Below the pieces are notes generated by a model. It did no database searches, was not told the origin of the DNA, and saw nothing but the letters and a program-made list of their open reading frames with translations. A DNA stretch of 64,000 nt, from the NCBI RefSeq assembly GCF_900101095.1, contig NZ_FNFM01000002.1, positions 486,053 through 550,052 of the forward strand, read 5' to 3'. A program made the translations under genes and the position numbers. Below are positions 1-7,969 of this stretch, one piece after another (position 1 is the first letter of the stretch; each line of letters starts with the position of its first letter). This DNA comes from Actinopolyspora mzabensis (GTDB lineage Bacteria > Actinomycetota > Actinomycetes > Mycobacteriales > Pseudonocardiaceae).

Positions 1-68
1 GCTGCGAGCCTGCGGGCGAAAGCCCGCCCGATACCGGCGGTGGCACCGGTTACGAGAGCGGTAGACAT
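1..68 (-). CDS. Short-chain dehydrogenase, N-terminal fragment (runs off the window)
   Basis: Reading the minus strand from an ATG at 68 gives about 22 residues with a strand followed by TGATAGIG, the glycine-rich dinucleotide-binding turn (TGxxxGIG) of classical short-chain dehydrogenases/reductases. The rest of the gene lies to the left of the window, so the catalytic Ser-Tyr-Lys residues and the substrate cannot be judged. An NAD(P)-dependent oxidoreductase acting in the cytosol is expected from the family. The hairpin GCGGGC-GAAA-GCCCGC at 12-27 lies inside the coding region and is probably incidental. Confidence 0.75.
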   Translation of the reverse strand, partial: MSTALVTGATAGIGRAFARRLA

Positions 69-211
69 GTCTCGGACCCTACCCGCGAGTTTCCTCGACG
101 ACCGCTTCCGTCGAAGCTCCCGGATCGGTAGGCCTAAACCCGGTCGGCGGAATCTCCGAGGCTACGGTGCGGCTTCCTCCGCGCGACGGGGTGCGGAGGC
201 ACCGGCGGCCT

Positions 212-229
212 CGATTTCCCGCGAAATCG
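212..229 (-). repeat. Dispersed interrupted palindrome, copy 1 (GCGG centre)
   Basis: Arms CGATTTC and GAAATCG flank a 4-base centre; on the minus strand the core is ATTTCGCGGGAAAT. It lies between two minus-strand genes, downstream of the gene ending at 351. See the finding on this repeat family. Confidence 0.8.
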
Positions 230-350
230 CCGGGCCGTAGGGGCTGGGCACGTGGCGGTGCCCAATCGCGGTGTCCCGAGGGTGCGCCGCCTCCCCCACG
301 GGACACCGCGCCGTTCCGAGGGGGCGGCCCGGTGCGCGGTGGAATGCCGC

Positions 351-1073
351 TCAGGCGGTGTCGTCCTCGGTGGTGGGGCTCGGGATTATCTCGTCGTCGG
401 GACGCTCCGCGCTCGGGGTCTCGCCGTTGGGGTCCACTTCGAACGGATCGAGCAGGTCGGCGAACCGGCCCAACGCGCGCAGCGTGCCCTCCAGCTGTTC
501 CGGTTCGGCCGCGGCGGGTTCGAGCGCCGCGAGCACCCAGTCGTTCTCCGCCCAGGCCACGGTCACGTCGTCGCCGAACTCCTCGACGGCGTCGACCACG
601 TCCGGGGTGACCAGCGGCCGAGCCGTGGCGACGTCGCCCACGAACGCGTAGCGCGAGCCCACCGGACCGAGCAGGTCGAGTTCGGACTCCGGTGGAACCG
701 GCACCTCCGGCAACCACAGTTCGAGCGTGGTGGCCGTCGACCGGCGGCAGCGGAGCCCGAGCAGCACTGCCACCGTCCTGCCGCCGACCACGAGGTCGAG
801 CACCGAGACCTGGCGCCTCCCGTCGGCGGTGAAGGTGGACCCGGCCACGATGTCGGTGGCCACCGCTCCGTTGTACTGCGGCAGCAGCCCCCGTTGCCAC
901 TTGGTCGGCAGCACTTGATCGAACTCGGCGAACTGCCAACCACGCAGCGCCGCCCAACGTCTTCTTTCCCGGTTCTTCGCCGTTCGCCGCGCGTGGTCGG
1001 TGATCAGCAGCGTGACGCCCGCCGCTGTCGCGACCGCCGCCACGGCGAACCAGACCCAAGCAGGTATGCCCAC
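351..1073 (-). CDS. Membrane-anchored protein of unknown function
   Basis: A 240-residue protein with a GTG start. Residues about 4-25 form one hydrophobic segment, followed at once by a very basic stretch (ARRTAKNRERRRW) that should stay in the cytoplasm. The remainder is a soluble domain rich in hydrophobic-acidic alternation with an acidic C-terminal tail. No catalytic motif is visible and I do not recognise a family. The topology suggests a single-pass protein with a cytoplasmic domain. It is followed by the repeat at 212-229, and the next minus-strand gene is a dehydrogenase. It could equally be described as a conserved actinobacterial hypothetical protein. Confidence 0.75.
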   Translation of the reverse strand: MGIPAWVWFAVAAVATAAGVTLLITDHARRTAKNRERRRWAALRGWQFAEFDQVLPTKWQRGLLPQYNGAVATDIVAGSTFTADGRRQVSVLDLVVGGRTVAVLLGLRCRRSTATTLELWLPEVPVPPESELDLLGPVGSRYAFVGDVATARPLVTPDVVDAVEEFGDDVTVAWAENDWVLAALEPAAAEPEQLEGTLRALGRFADLLDPFEVDPNGETPSAERPDDEIIPSPTTEDDTA

Positions 1074-1190
1074 ACGCGCAGGGTAGTCGGCCGCCGGAGC
1101 GGTGCGAAGATCACCTGCTCCCGAAATCGCGGTACCACTCGGAAGAACCCCGAAAAGACGTGGCCGAACCGGCCGGATCGCCCCGCGGAG

Positions 1191-1820
1191 TCACTGTCCA
1201 CCCGGAACACACATCCGGAAGAGCTCGTCCCACTCGGGCGCGTCGCCGGGCAGCCGGTCCGCCCGCTCACGGAGCCCGGGAAGCAGCAGTTCGAGGTAGC
1301 GCTGCCGCAGCTCGGCACGACGTTCCTCGTCGGTGGCGAGTGGCGGATTGAGGTGCTTGAACAGCAGGAACACATCGGCCGAGCGCAGCTCATCGCGCAG
1401 CTGCCCCGCACGCTGGGCCGTGCTCACCAGCTCCTCGATGAGTTCGATCATGCGTTGCCGCAGCCGGGTGAAATCCTCGGAGACGTCCGCGGACTCCTCG
1501 TAGGGCGGCAGCACCACGCCGATCCCGGCGTGCGCGCGCAGACAGCCCCGCATGAACCGCACGAACGCGGCCCAGGGGTCGTCGGGTTCGGTCTCCCTCG
1601 CCGATTCCGCCTCGGCCACGACGCGACTCATGGCGGCGATCCGAACTTGCTCGGCCAGGCGTCGCTTGTTTGGGTAACGCCGGTAGATGCTGGCCACTCC
1701 GACTCCGGCGAGCTCGGCTATCTCGGAGACCGGAGCCGCGAATCCCTGCTGCGCGAACACCTCGCGAGCCGCGCTGATCACGCGTTCGTCGTAGTCCGCG
1801 GCGTGCTGGGTTGTGGGCAT
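1191..1820 (-). CDS. TetR family transcriptional regulator
   Basis: A 209-residue protein. The N-terminal 50 residues are a TetR helix-turn-helix: VISAAREVFAQQGF, then VSEIAELAGVGVASIYRRYP with the recognition helix and the conserved YRRYPNKRRL continuation. The C-terminal part is helical and would bind a ligand, which cannot be named. The start chosen is the ATG at 1820. The gene is divergent from the MFS transporter at 1905 across an 84-bp gap holding two similar inverted repeats, so it most likely represses that transporter and itself. Longer upstream readings in this frame run through the transporter gene and are not real. Confidence 0.9.
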   Translation of the reverse strand: MPTTQHAADYDERVISAAREVFAQQGFAAPVSEIAELAGVGVASIYRRYPNKRRLAEQVRIAAMSRVVAEAESARETEPDDPWAAFVRFMRGCLRAHAGIGVVLPPYEESADVSEDFTRLRQRMIELIEELVSTAQRAGQLRDELRSADVFLLFKHLNPPLATDEERRAELRQRYLELLLPGLRERADRLPGDAPEWDELFRMCVPGGQ

Positions 1821-1836
1821 GGCCACAGCATACCTC

Positions 1837-1892
1837 GGAACGGAATGATCCGCTCCGGGGTTGTGTTGCGCCGTGCGGAATGACTCGTTCCG
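1837..1892. promoter_or_regulatory. Paired operator-like inverted repeats between TetR and MFS genes
   Basis: Two related 16-bp elements (CGGAATGATCCGCTCC at 1841-1856 and CGGAATGACTCGTTCC at 1876-1891) sit exactly 35 bp apart in the divergent gap. Each is partly self-complementary: GGAACGGA/TCCGCTCC across 1837-1856, and CGGAA/TTCCG across 1876-1892. This is the layout of a double TetR operator controlling both promoters; binding is inferred. Confidence 0.6.
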
Positions 1893-1904
1893 GTGAGGAG
1901 AATC

Positions 1905-3134
1905 ATGTCGCCCGAGCCGACCCCCACCACTTCCCCACCAACCGCGGAAACCTCGCACCCCCGCCGCTTCTCGCCCGGCGGAGCGTTCGCACTGGCGGCA
2001 GCCGTGCTCGCGGTGTTTCTGATGGCCTCCACGGCACCCTCCCCGATGTACGCCGTCTACCAACGGGAGTGGGAGTTCTCCAGCACCGTGCTGACGGTGG
2101 TGTTCGCCGTCTACATGGTCGGCATCCTGACAGCGCTGCTGCTGTTCGGCTCGTTGTCGGACCACCTGGGACGACGCCCAGTACTGCTCGGAGCGCTGGC
2201 GCTGGAGATCGTCTCGCTGCTGGTGCTGGCGTTCGCCCCCGGTGTCGGTTGGCTGTGCGCCGGTCGGATTCTGCAGGGACTGGCCACCGGAGCGGTCACC
2301 AGCGCGGTCAGCGCCACGCTGCTCGACTTCCAACCACCGGGAAGCGGACGCGGACCGCTGGTGAACGGGATCGCCGCCTCGGCGGGCATGGCGGTGGGCT
2401 CGGCGATGGCGGGTGCGCTGGTGCAGTTCGCTCCGGCACCGACCGAGTTGAGCTACCTGGTGCTGATCGCCGCGCTGGTCGTGCTGTTCCTCGGGGTGCC
2501 GGCGATACCCGAACCCGTGGCACGAGGCCGTGTCGAGGCGCGACGGCTACTGCGCCCGCAGCGGCCGATCGTGCCCGCGGGACAGGGGCGGACGTTCGCA
2601 CTGCTGGCCACCACGATGCTGGCCGCCTGGACGGTCGGCGGGATGTTCATGTCGCTGGGCCCCTCGGTGGCCGGCGGACTGGTCGAGGACAACTCGCACT
2701 TCGTCGGTGGTCTGACCGTGACGGTGCTGGCCGGGGTCGGCAGCATCGGGCAGGTGCTGGCCTCGGGGTGGCACGGCACGCGCGCGGTGCGGCTGGCGGT
2801 CCCGTTGCTGCTGGTCGGGCTGACCGCCGTCGCGACGGCGGTGATCCTCGGAAACGCCGTGCTGCTGTTCGCCGGGTCGATCGTGCTGGGCGCGGGGTGG
2901 GGGCTGATGTTCATGGGTGGTTTCCGACTGCTCAGCGCCCTGGCGAAACCCGAACAGCGGGCGGGCACCTCGGCGATGATCTACGTGGTCGCCTACCTGT
3001 CCGCGGGATTTTCCAGCATCCTGCTCGGCTACCTGACCACGCTGTTCGGACTGGACAACGCCACGATCGTGTTCGCCGTCGCGGCGGGAGCGTTCGCCGT
3101 GCTGGCCGGGATCGGCAGCGGCAGGGCCCGTTGA
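1905..3134 (+). CDS. MFS efflux transporter
   Basis: A 409-residue protein with about 12 hydrophobic segments and the major facilitator motif A between the second and third segments (GSLSDHLGRRPVL). It starts with an ATG at 1905 preceded by GAGGAG; a GTG 12 bp upstream overlaps the ribosome binding site and is less likely. A proton-driven exporter of small hydrophobic compounds is expected from the family, located in the cytoplasmic membrane. The substrate is unknown. The divergent TetR gene and the two operator-like repeats between them suggest induction by the exported compound. Confidence 0.9.
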   Translation: MSPEPTPTTSPPTAETSHPRRFSPGGAFALAAAVLAVFLMASTAPSPMYAVYQREWEFSSTVLTVVFAVYMVGILTALLLFGSLSDHLGRRPVLLGALALEIVSLLVLAFAPGVGWLCAGRILQGLATGAVTSAVSATLLDFQPPGSGRGPLVNGIAASAGMAVGSAMAGALVQFAPAPTELSYLVLIAALVVLFLGVPAIPEPVARGRVEARRLLRPQRPIVPAGQGRTFALLATTMLAAWTVGGMFMSLGPSVAGGLVEDNSHFVGGLTVTVLAGVGSIGQVLASGWHGTRAVRLAVPLLLVGLTAVATAVILGNAVLLFAGSIVLGAGWGLMFMGGFRLLSALAKPEQRAGTSAMIYVVAYLSAGFSSILLGYLTTLFGLDNATIVFAVAAGAFAVLAGIGSGRAR

Positions 3135-3346
3135 CCGGCAGCGGTGTCACCACGAGAGCGGTATCACCCGGTCGAGCTCCGCCGATCGGTTCGGCGGGGT
3201 GTTCGGCGCCACGGCAGCGCCGTGCCCGTTCGTGGCCGCTCGGCCCCACGGCCGAACCACGAGCACGTCCACCCGGACGCACTCCTGACCGCACCCGATG
3301 CCGCGGCCACGTCCTCGGCACGCGAACCGAACCAGGACCGCTTCCG

Positions 3347-4210
3347 TTACCGACGCGACGAGTCGAGCACCGCGGCCACGACCGCCTCGGGAGCGTCGTC
3401 GGGAACCAGGTGTCCCGCCTCGGGGACGACGCCGAACTCGGTGTGCGGCATACGTGCGGCCAACTCCCGACCTCGCTCCAGCGGAATCCACGCGTCCCGC
3501 TCACCCCACAGCAGACTGACCGGACAGCGGATCTCGTCGTAGCGATCCTGGATCTCGTCGGTATGGCGGTCGCGCATCTGGGCGATCTGGCGGTCGCGCA
3601 TCTGGGCGATCTGGCGGTAGAACGCGGACTGACCCGACTCTCCCAACCAGGGGTCGAGGTAGTACCGCATCTCCCGCTCGGAAAGCGAGCGGCACACCGC
3701 TCCGCCGATGTAGGCGCGCAGGATCGCCTCGTGGATGTAGGCGGGCAGTTCACCGAACGCGTCCTCGTGGCGCCGGGCCGTTCTTACGAGCTCCGAGCCG
3801 TGCGGACTGAGCGCAACCGGGTCGATCAACGTCATCGAGCGGTAGTCGCGGCCGTCGAGCAGGTGGGTGCGCAGCGCGGTGGTCCCGCCGAAGTCGTGCC
3901 CGACCACGTGTGGGGAATCGAGTTCCCAGTGGTCGAGCAGCACGGCGAAGAGCTTGTTCTGCACCCCCAGCGACACGTCCTGTCCCGCCTTCTTCTCCGA
4001 GCGGCCGTAGCCGAGCAGGTCGAAGTAGTGCACCCGGTGGTGACGGGCGAGTTGCGGCGCGATCCGTCGCCACACCACAGAAGAGAACGGTGTGCCGTGC
4101 AGCAGGACCACGGGCTCGCCCTCTCCCATGACTCCGTAACGGATCTGCTGACCACGGAACTCGAACGTCTCGGGTGGGCTCCACGACTCGCGGTCCGACA
4201 TCTCGAACAT
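3347..4210 (-). CDS. Alpha/beta hydrolase with Asp nucleophile (haloalkane dehalogenase/epoxide hydrolase type)
   Basis: A 287-residue protein. Near residue 38 is the oxyanion region VVLLHGTP. The nucleophile elbow is VVGHDFGG, with aspartate rather than serine, as in haloalkane dehalogenases and epoxide hydrolases. An acid lies in WGERDAWIP and the catalytic histidine in PEAGHLVPDD. The tryptophan that often follows the nucleophile in dehalogenases is phenylalanine here, so the substrate is uncertain. The start at 4210 has AAGGGG upstream. A 24-bp tandem duplication (3564-3611) repeats RQIAQMRD in the cap region. The gene is divergent from the CGNR protein and may share a promoter region with it. 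Confidence 0.85.
   Translation of the reverse strand: MFEMSDRESWSPPETFEFRGQQIRYGVMGEGEPVVLLHGTPFSSVVWRRIAPQLARHHRVHYFDLLGYGRSEKKAGQDVSLGVQNKLFAVLLDHWELDSPHVVGHDFGGTTALRTHLLDGRDYRSMTLIDPVALSPHGSELVRTARRHEDAFGELPAYIHEAILRAYIGGAVCRSLSEREMRYYLDPWLGESGQSAFYRQIAQMRDRQIAQMRDRHTDEIQDRYDEIRCPVSLLWGERDAWIPLERGRELAARMPHTEFGVVPEAGHLVPDDAPEAVVAAVLDSSRR
3564..3611 (-). repeat. 24-bp tandem duplication inside the hydrolase gene
   Basis: Two perfect 24-bp copies (3564-3587 and 3588-3611) plus the first 7 bp of a third. The unit is a multiple of three, so it adds eight residues in frame to the cap region. Confidence 0.9.
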
Positions 4211-4243
4211 AACTAACCCCTTTGTCCGTTTTTATGGTTAGTA
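4211..4243. promoter_or_regulatory. AT-rich divergent promoter region with inverted repeat
   Basis: ACTAACC at 4212-4218 and GGTTAGT at 4236-4242 are perfect inverted arms around an AT-rich 17-bp spacer, in the gap between the hydrolase and CGNR genes. GGTT recurs at 4245-4248. It probably holds an operator; the regulator may be the CGNR protein itself, which is inferred from position only. Confidence 0.45.
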
Positions 4244-4303
4244 TGGTTGCCGCGGCACACCGCGCTGTCAACCCGACCGGCGCCACACTCGCGGAGGAGG
4301 AAA

Positions 4304-4909
4304 ATGGCCGACTGGACGGCTGACTCGTTGATCGGTGACCATCCGGCGCTGGTCTTCGTCAACACGGTCGGAGGCCGCACCAGAAGCCGTGACGTGGAGT
4401 ACCTGAGCGAGTTCACCGACGCGGCCGACTGGGCGCACGCGATCGGGCTGCTCGAACCGGAGGAGCACGAGTACCTGCTGAGCCGCGCGGCGGACGACCG
4501 GGCGGAAGCGGACGCGGCGCTGGTGGAACTGCGCGAACAACGCGAGGCGCTGCACACGTTCCTGCTCGCAGGAGTGGAAGAGGTCCGATGCGAGCGGGCC
4601 GTCCGGGACCGGGTCAAAGCCGACATCCTGACCGCGCAACAGGAGGCGGAACCCTCGGAGCTGTTCCGCACCCGACATACCTGGGTGTTCGACACCGTGC
4701 GTCTCGGACCGCGTTTGGTGGCGCGCAGAGTCGCACTGGCGAGCGCGGAACTGCTGCTGAGCGAACAGCGGTCGCTGATCGGCGTGTGCGGCCGGTGCTC
4801 TTGGCTCTTCCTCGACCCCTCACCGAGCCGACGACGCCGGTGGTGCTCGATGGCGATCTGCGGCAACCGGGCCAAGGTCGAGCGCCACCAGCGGGGCCGA
4901 AGCCGGTGA
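4304..4909 (+). CDS. CGNR zinc finger protein (ABATE domain), putative regulator
   Basis: A 201-residue protein starting with ATG at 4304 after GGAGGAGG. The N-terminal part (DHPALVFVNTVGGRTRSRDVEYL) matches the stress-related ABATE domain. The C-terminal part has the CGNR zinc finger: CGRC, then about 16 residues later CSMAICGNRAKV, supplying the Cys ligands and the Asn-Arg pair thought to contact DNA. Members are regarded as transcription regulators of unknown ligand. It is divergent from the hydrolase, which is its most likely target. A CGATTTC-type palindrome follows the stop codon. Confidence 0.88.
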   Translation: MADWTADSLIGDHPALVFVNTVGGRTRSRDVEYLSEFTDAADWAHAIGLLEPEEHEYLLSRAADDRAEADAALVELREQREALHTFLLAGVEEVRCERAVRDRVKADILTAQQEAEPSELFRTRHTWVFDTVRLGPRLVARRVALASAELLLSEQRSLIGVCGRCSWLFLDPSPSRRRRWCSMAICGNRAKVERHQRGRSR

Positions 4910-4932
4910 GCCCGGCCGGGCATCCGGCGCGG

Positions 4933-4950
4933 CGATTTCGCGAGAAATCG
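4933..4950 (+). repeat. Dispersed interrupted palindrome, copy 2
   Basis: CGATTTC-GCGA-GAAATCG followed by ACGCC, between convergent genes. It matches the family consensus exactly. Confidence 0.85.
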
Positions 4951-4995
4951 ACGCCCCGCCCCCGTCGGACTCGGCCCCTCAGACCCGGCTGTCGC

Positions 4996-6123
4996 TCAGA
5001 ACAGTCCGCCCCGGTAGCTGCCGTGTGCCGTGCGTACGGCCACGGTGAGCCACGCGAGCACCAGCAGCAGGTAGAGCGCCACGGCGGCAACGGTGAACAG
5101 CAGCGACCCGGTGCGGGCGGCCAGACCACTCGTGCCGGTGACGACGGTGCCCACCGGGAAGGTGAAGCTCCACCAGGTCAGCGCGAAAGGCAACCCGGAG
5201 CGGGCGGTGCGGAGGGTGAGCGCGGCGGCCAACGCCAGCCAGACGAGGGCGAAGCCCCAGGCTGCCACCCCGTAGAACAGCCCGAGGGCGTCGGCGGCCG
5301 CACCGTAGGGCGCGGGCAACACGTTCCCCGCGGGGCGGGCCAGCAGGTTGACCGCGGTAATGGACTGCCCGAGCGGGCCGAGCACGATCCACACCGTGGG
5401 CACGGTCGCGGCGGCACCGGTCTTGTGGCGCAGCAGGCGCTGCCAGAGCTGCGGAACGATGCACAGCGTCGCGAACAGGCTGATGCCGAACATCGCGTAG
5501 CAACCCAGCAGCATGGTCAGGCGCGGCTGGCCCGCCGGCAGGTGCTCGACGAGCAGCGCGCCGTTGGCCGCCGAGACCATGGGAGGAACCACGGGCATCA
5601 GCCAACCGCCGAAGGCGCTCTCGCGCGTTATGTCGTGCGTGGTCATCATCCGGTAGGGGATCCACGCGGTGGTGAACAGCCCGAGCAGGGTTCCGGCCGT
5701 CCACAGTATCCAGTCCGCGGTCAGTGCCGGACCGAGCCCGATCCAGTCCCTGCCCAGCAGCAGGGTGCCCGCACCGACCGTCAGCAGCGCCATCGGAGGG
5801 GCGCCCCAGAACTGGGCCATGACCGGATCGTGGGCGTGACCACGCGCCGCCCCGGTATGGCGGATCCAGTGCACCGCCCACGCGGCGCAGAGGGCGAGGA
5901 GCAGCAGCGCACCGAACGCCCACACCACCGTCGCCGCGGTGCGTACCCCGGGCAGCCACACCGGCAGGGTCGCGGCGGCGTTGGCCACGATGCCGGTCCC
6001 CATCACGGAGGCGAACCAGTTGGGGCCGAGTCGGGCGAAGACCCGAGCCGGGTGATCGAGTTCGCGCAACGGGCCGAAGCGTCGCGACGTCGCGGGTTCC
6101 TCGGCGAGGGCGGTGCCGGTCAT
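4996..6123 (-). CDS. TDT family transporter (TehA/SLAC1/Ssu1-like)
   Basis: A 375-residue integral membrane protein with about ten hydrophobic segments. It opens with the family signature near residue 32 (GPNWFASVMGTGIVANAAA) and continues with the regularly spaced helices of the tellurite-resistance/dicarboxylate transporter family, which includes sulfite exporters and the SLAC1 anion channel. The start is the ATG at 6123; longer in-frame readings continue antisense through the LysR gene and are artefacts. The divergent LysR regulator beside it is a common arrangement for an anion exporter induced by its substrate. Sulfite is a reasonable guess; it is not shown by the sequence. Confidence 0.88.
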   Translation of the reverse strand: MTGTALAEEPATSRRFGPLRELDHPARVFARLGPNWFASVMGTGIVANAAATLPVWLPGVRTAATVVWAFGALLLLALCAAWAVHWIRHTGAARGHAHDPVMAQFWGAPPMALLTVGAGTLLLGRDWIGLGPALTADWILWTAGTLLGLFTTAWIPYRMMTTHDITRESAFGGWLMPVVPPMVSAANGALLVEHLPAGQPRLTMLLGCYAMFGISLFATLCIVPQLWQRLLRHKTGAAATVPTVWIVLGPLGQSITAVNLLARPAGNVLPAPYGAAADALGLFYGVAAWGFALVWLALAAALTLRTARSGLPFALTWWSFTFPVGTVVTGTSGLAARTGSLLFTVAAVALYLLLVLAWLTVAVRTAHGSYRGGLF

Positions 6124-6179
6124 GCTTCCACCCTCGTGCGGTTCCTCGTGCCCGAGTAGTCCCTCGTCGGTTGGGAACG

Positions 6180-6196
6180 CATAAGCTGCGCCTATG
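6180..6196. promoter_or_regulatory. LysR-type box overlapping the regulator start codon
   Basis: CATAAGC-TGC-GCCTATG is a near-palindrome with the ATA-N9-TAT form of LysR binding sites. It covers the ATG of the LysR gene (6194) and lies 57 bp from the start of the divergent TDT gene, which fits autorepression and activation of the transporter. Binding is inferred. Confidence 0.5.
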
Positions 6197-7114
6197 TCTT
6201 CTCGGCCGTTACCCCGGTCGGTGCGCGATCTGACCGGATACGAGCTGCTGCTGAGCGTGGCCGAACTCGGCAGCATCGGGCAGGCCGCCCGCTCGCACGA
6301 CATGTCCCAGCCCGCCGCCAGCGCACGGCTGCGGCAGCTGGAGGCCGATGTCGGCACCGCCCTGCTCGAGCGCGGCGCACGCGGGACCCGGCTGAGCACG
6401 GCGGGCGAACTCGTGGCGAGCTGGGCGCAGGCCACGATCGAAGCGGCCTCGGACCTGGCGGCGGGCATCGCGGCGCTGCGGGCCGACCGCCACGGCCACG
6501 TCCGGATCGCGGCGAGCCTGACGGTGGCCGAGTACCTGTTGCCACGCTGGTTGATCGCGCTGCGATCTGCCGATCCGGAGACCGTGGTCGCGCTGGACTC
6601 GGGCAACTCGGCGGAGGTCGCGACGAACGTGCTGGCCGGTACGGCCGACATCGGATTCGTCGAGAGCCCGGAAGTGGCGAGCGGCCTGTCCGCGCGTGAG
6701 GTCGCCAGGGACGAACTGGCGCTGGTCGTCGCGCCGTCGCACCCCTGGGCCAACCGCCGACGTGAACCGAGGGCCGAGGAGCTGGCCGCCACTTCGCTGG
6801 TGAGCCGGGAACGCGGCTCCGGAACCCGCTGGGCGCTGGAACGAGCGTTGCGGGAACACGCCGGACTCGAAACCGCCGAGCCACTGCTCGAGGTCTCCTC
6901 CACCACCGCGATCAAGGCTGCCGTGACCGGCGGGATCGGTCCCGCCGTGCTCAGCGCCCGTGCCGTGAGCACCGAACTCACCGCGGGGACGCTCGTGCGG
7001 CTCGAGGTCGCCGAACTCGATCTGACCCGGAGCCTGCGCGCGGTCTGGCCCGAAGGAACGCCGCTGCGCGGCCCGGCCCGCGATCTGCTCGCCATCGCAC
7101 TCCGTGGTGAGTGA
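6194..7114 (+). CDS. LysR family transcriptional regulator
   Basis: A 306-residue protein of normal LysR length. The N-terminal helix-turn-helix is clear: LLLSVAELGSIGQAA, then SQPAASARLRQLEADVG and the LLERGARGTRLSTAG segment that follows in this family. The C-terminal two-lobed effector domain ends at residue 306. The start is the ATG at 6194. It faces the TDT transporter gene, its probable target. The usual LysR mode is activation on binding a small molecule linked to the target pathway. Confidence 0.92.
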   Translation: MSSRPLPRSVRDLTGYELLLSVAELGSIGQAARSHDMSQPAASARLRQLEADVGTALLERGARGTRLSTAGELVASWAQATIEAASDLAAGIAALRADRHGHVRIAASLTVAEYLLPRWLIALRSADPETVVALDSGNSAEVATNVLAGTADIGFVESPEVASGLSAREVARDELALVVAPSHPWANRRREPRAEELAATSLVSRERGSGTRWALERALREHAGLETAEPLLEVSSTTAIKAAVTGGIGPAVLSARAVSTELTAGTLVRLEVAELDLTRSLRAVWPEGTPLRGPARDLLAIALRGE

Positions 7115-7125
7115 CACCGGCGCGG

Positions 7126-7143
7126 CGATTTCGCGAGAGATCG
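7126..7143 (+). repeat. Dispersed interrupted palindrome, copy 3
   Basis: GGCGATTTC-GCGA-GAGATCGCC (7124-7145), with one G:T wobble in the stem. It lies just after the LysR stop codon and before the copper-linked operon. Confidence 0.8.
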
Positions 7144-7276
7144 CCGGGCGGGTGTGACGTTGTCCACTCCGGGTACGACTTCGGCGGCCCCTCGGGAACC
7201 GAACGCCCCCTCCGGACGACGTGCACGGCGAACACGGTTCGTCCCACGACCCGACGGTCGAGAAACGGAAACGGGC

Positions 7277-7954
7277 ATGCACGGTGAGATGGCGGCAATG
7301 CACATGCCACTTTTACCCATGTGGTTACGAATCGTGTGGGCCTTGGCACTTTTCGTGGTGATCGTGGTGCACGCCGGCCACCTGGTCGCGATGTCCGGAC
7401 AACACCGCGCCTGGCACGCGGGGCACACGGTCATGGCAGCGGGAATGGCCGTGATGTATCTGTTCCCGCGCATGGCGAACCCGGAGCTGTACCGGATCGG
7501 CCTTGCCCTGTTCGTGCTCGTGACGCTCACGCAGGCCGCCCTCACCGTCGCTTTCCGCGTCCGGGAGGGCGCGCTCAACCCGCTGTGGCTGTTGTCCACG
7601 GTGGACATGGCGGCGATGGCCTACATGCTGCTGGCGCCCACGGCACGCCCCGACTGGCTGAACTGGGCGTTCGTGGTCTACCTGACCTGCCAGGCGGTGG
7701 CCTACGGCGTGGGAGCATGGGACCGACTTCCGGTGTTCGACCACCGGGTTCCGGCCACCGTCGCCACCCCCTCCACCCCGGCGGCGGAACCCGTCCGGCA
7801 GCACGAGCACGGGGTGACACCACTGACGGCCGAACCCGCGCCCGACCCGGCGGCGGGGCCGGTGGTGGGACTGGTCGCGCACTCCACCGTGGGAGTGCGG
7901 GTGACGCTGGCAGTGATGGCGGCGAGCATGGCCTACATGATCGCCGTCATGTAG
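7277..7954 (+). CDS. DUF5134-type membrane protein, first gene of a probable copper operon
   Basis: A 225-residue protein with a Met/His-rich N-terminus (MHGEMAAMHM) and about five hydrophobic segments. Histidines and methionines recur at membrane edges (VVHAGHLVAM, HRAWHAGHTVM), which is suggestive of copper handling. It matches the pattern of DUF5134 membrane proteins. The start is the ATG at 7277; an upstream GTG in frame would add a poor, low-complexity leader. Sixteen bases separate it from the CtaG-like gene and the next pair overlap, so the three genes form an operon. A role in copper delivery or sensing is inferred from context. Confidence 0.75.
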   Translation: MHGEMAAMHMPLLPMWLRIVWALALFVVIVVHAGHLVAMSGQHRAWHAGHTVMAAGMAVMYLFPRMANPELYRIGLALFVLVTLTQAALTVAFRVREGALNPLWLLSTVDMAAMAYMLLAPTARPDWLNWAFVVYLTCQAVAYGVGAWDRLPVFDHRVPATVATPSTPAAEPVRQHEHGVTPLTAEPAPDPAAGPVVGLVAHSTVGVRVTLAVMAASMAYMIAVM

Positions 7955-7969
7955 CGGAAAGCGAGGACG

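Noticed and set aside
12..27. GCGGGC-GAAA-GCCCGC hairpin as a terminator
   Set aside because: It lies within the N-terminal coding region of the dehydrogenase.
4996..7608. An 870-residue minus-strand reading continuous with the TDT transporter
   Set aside because: The part beyond 6123 is antisense to the LysR and DUF5134 genes and shows no protein-like pattern; ATG 6123 fits the family start.
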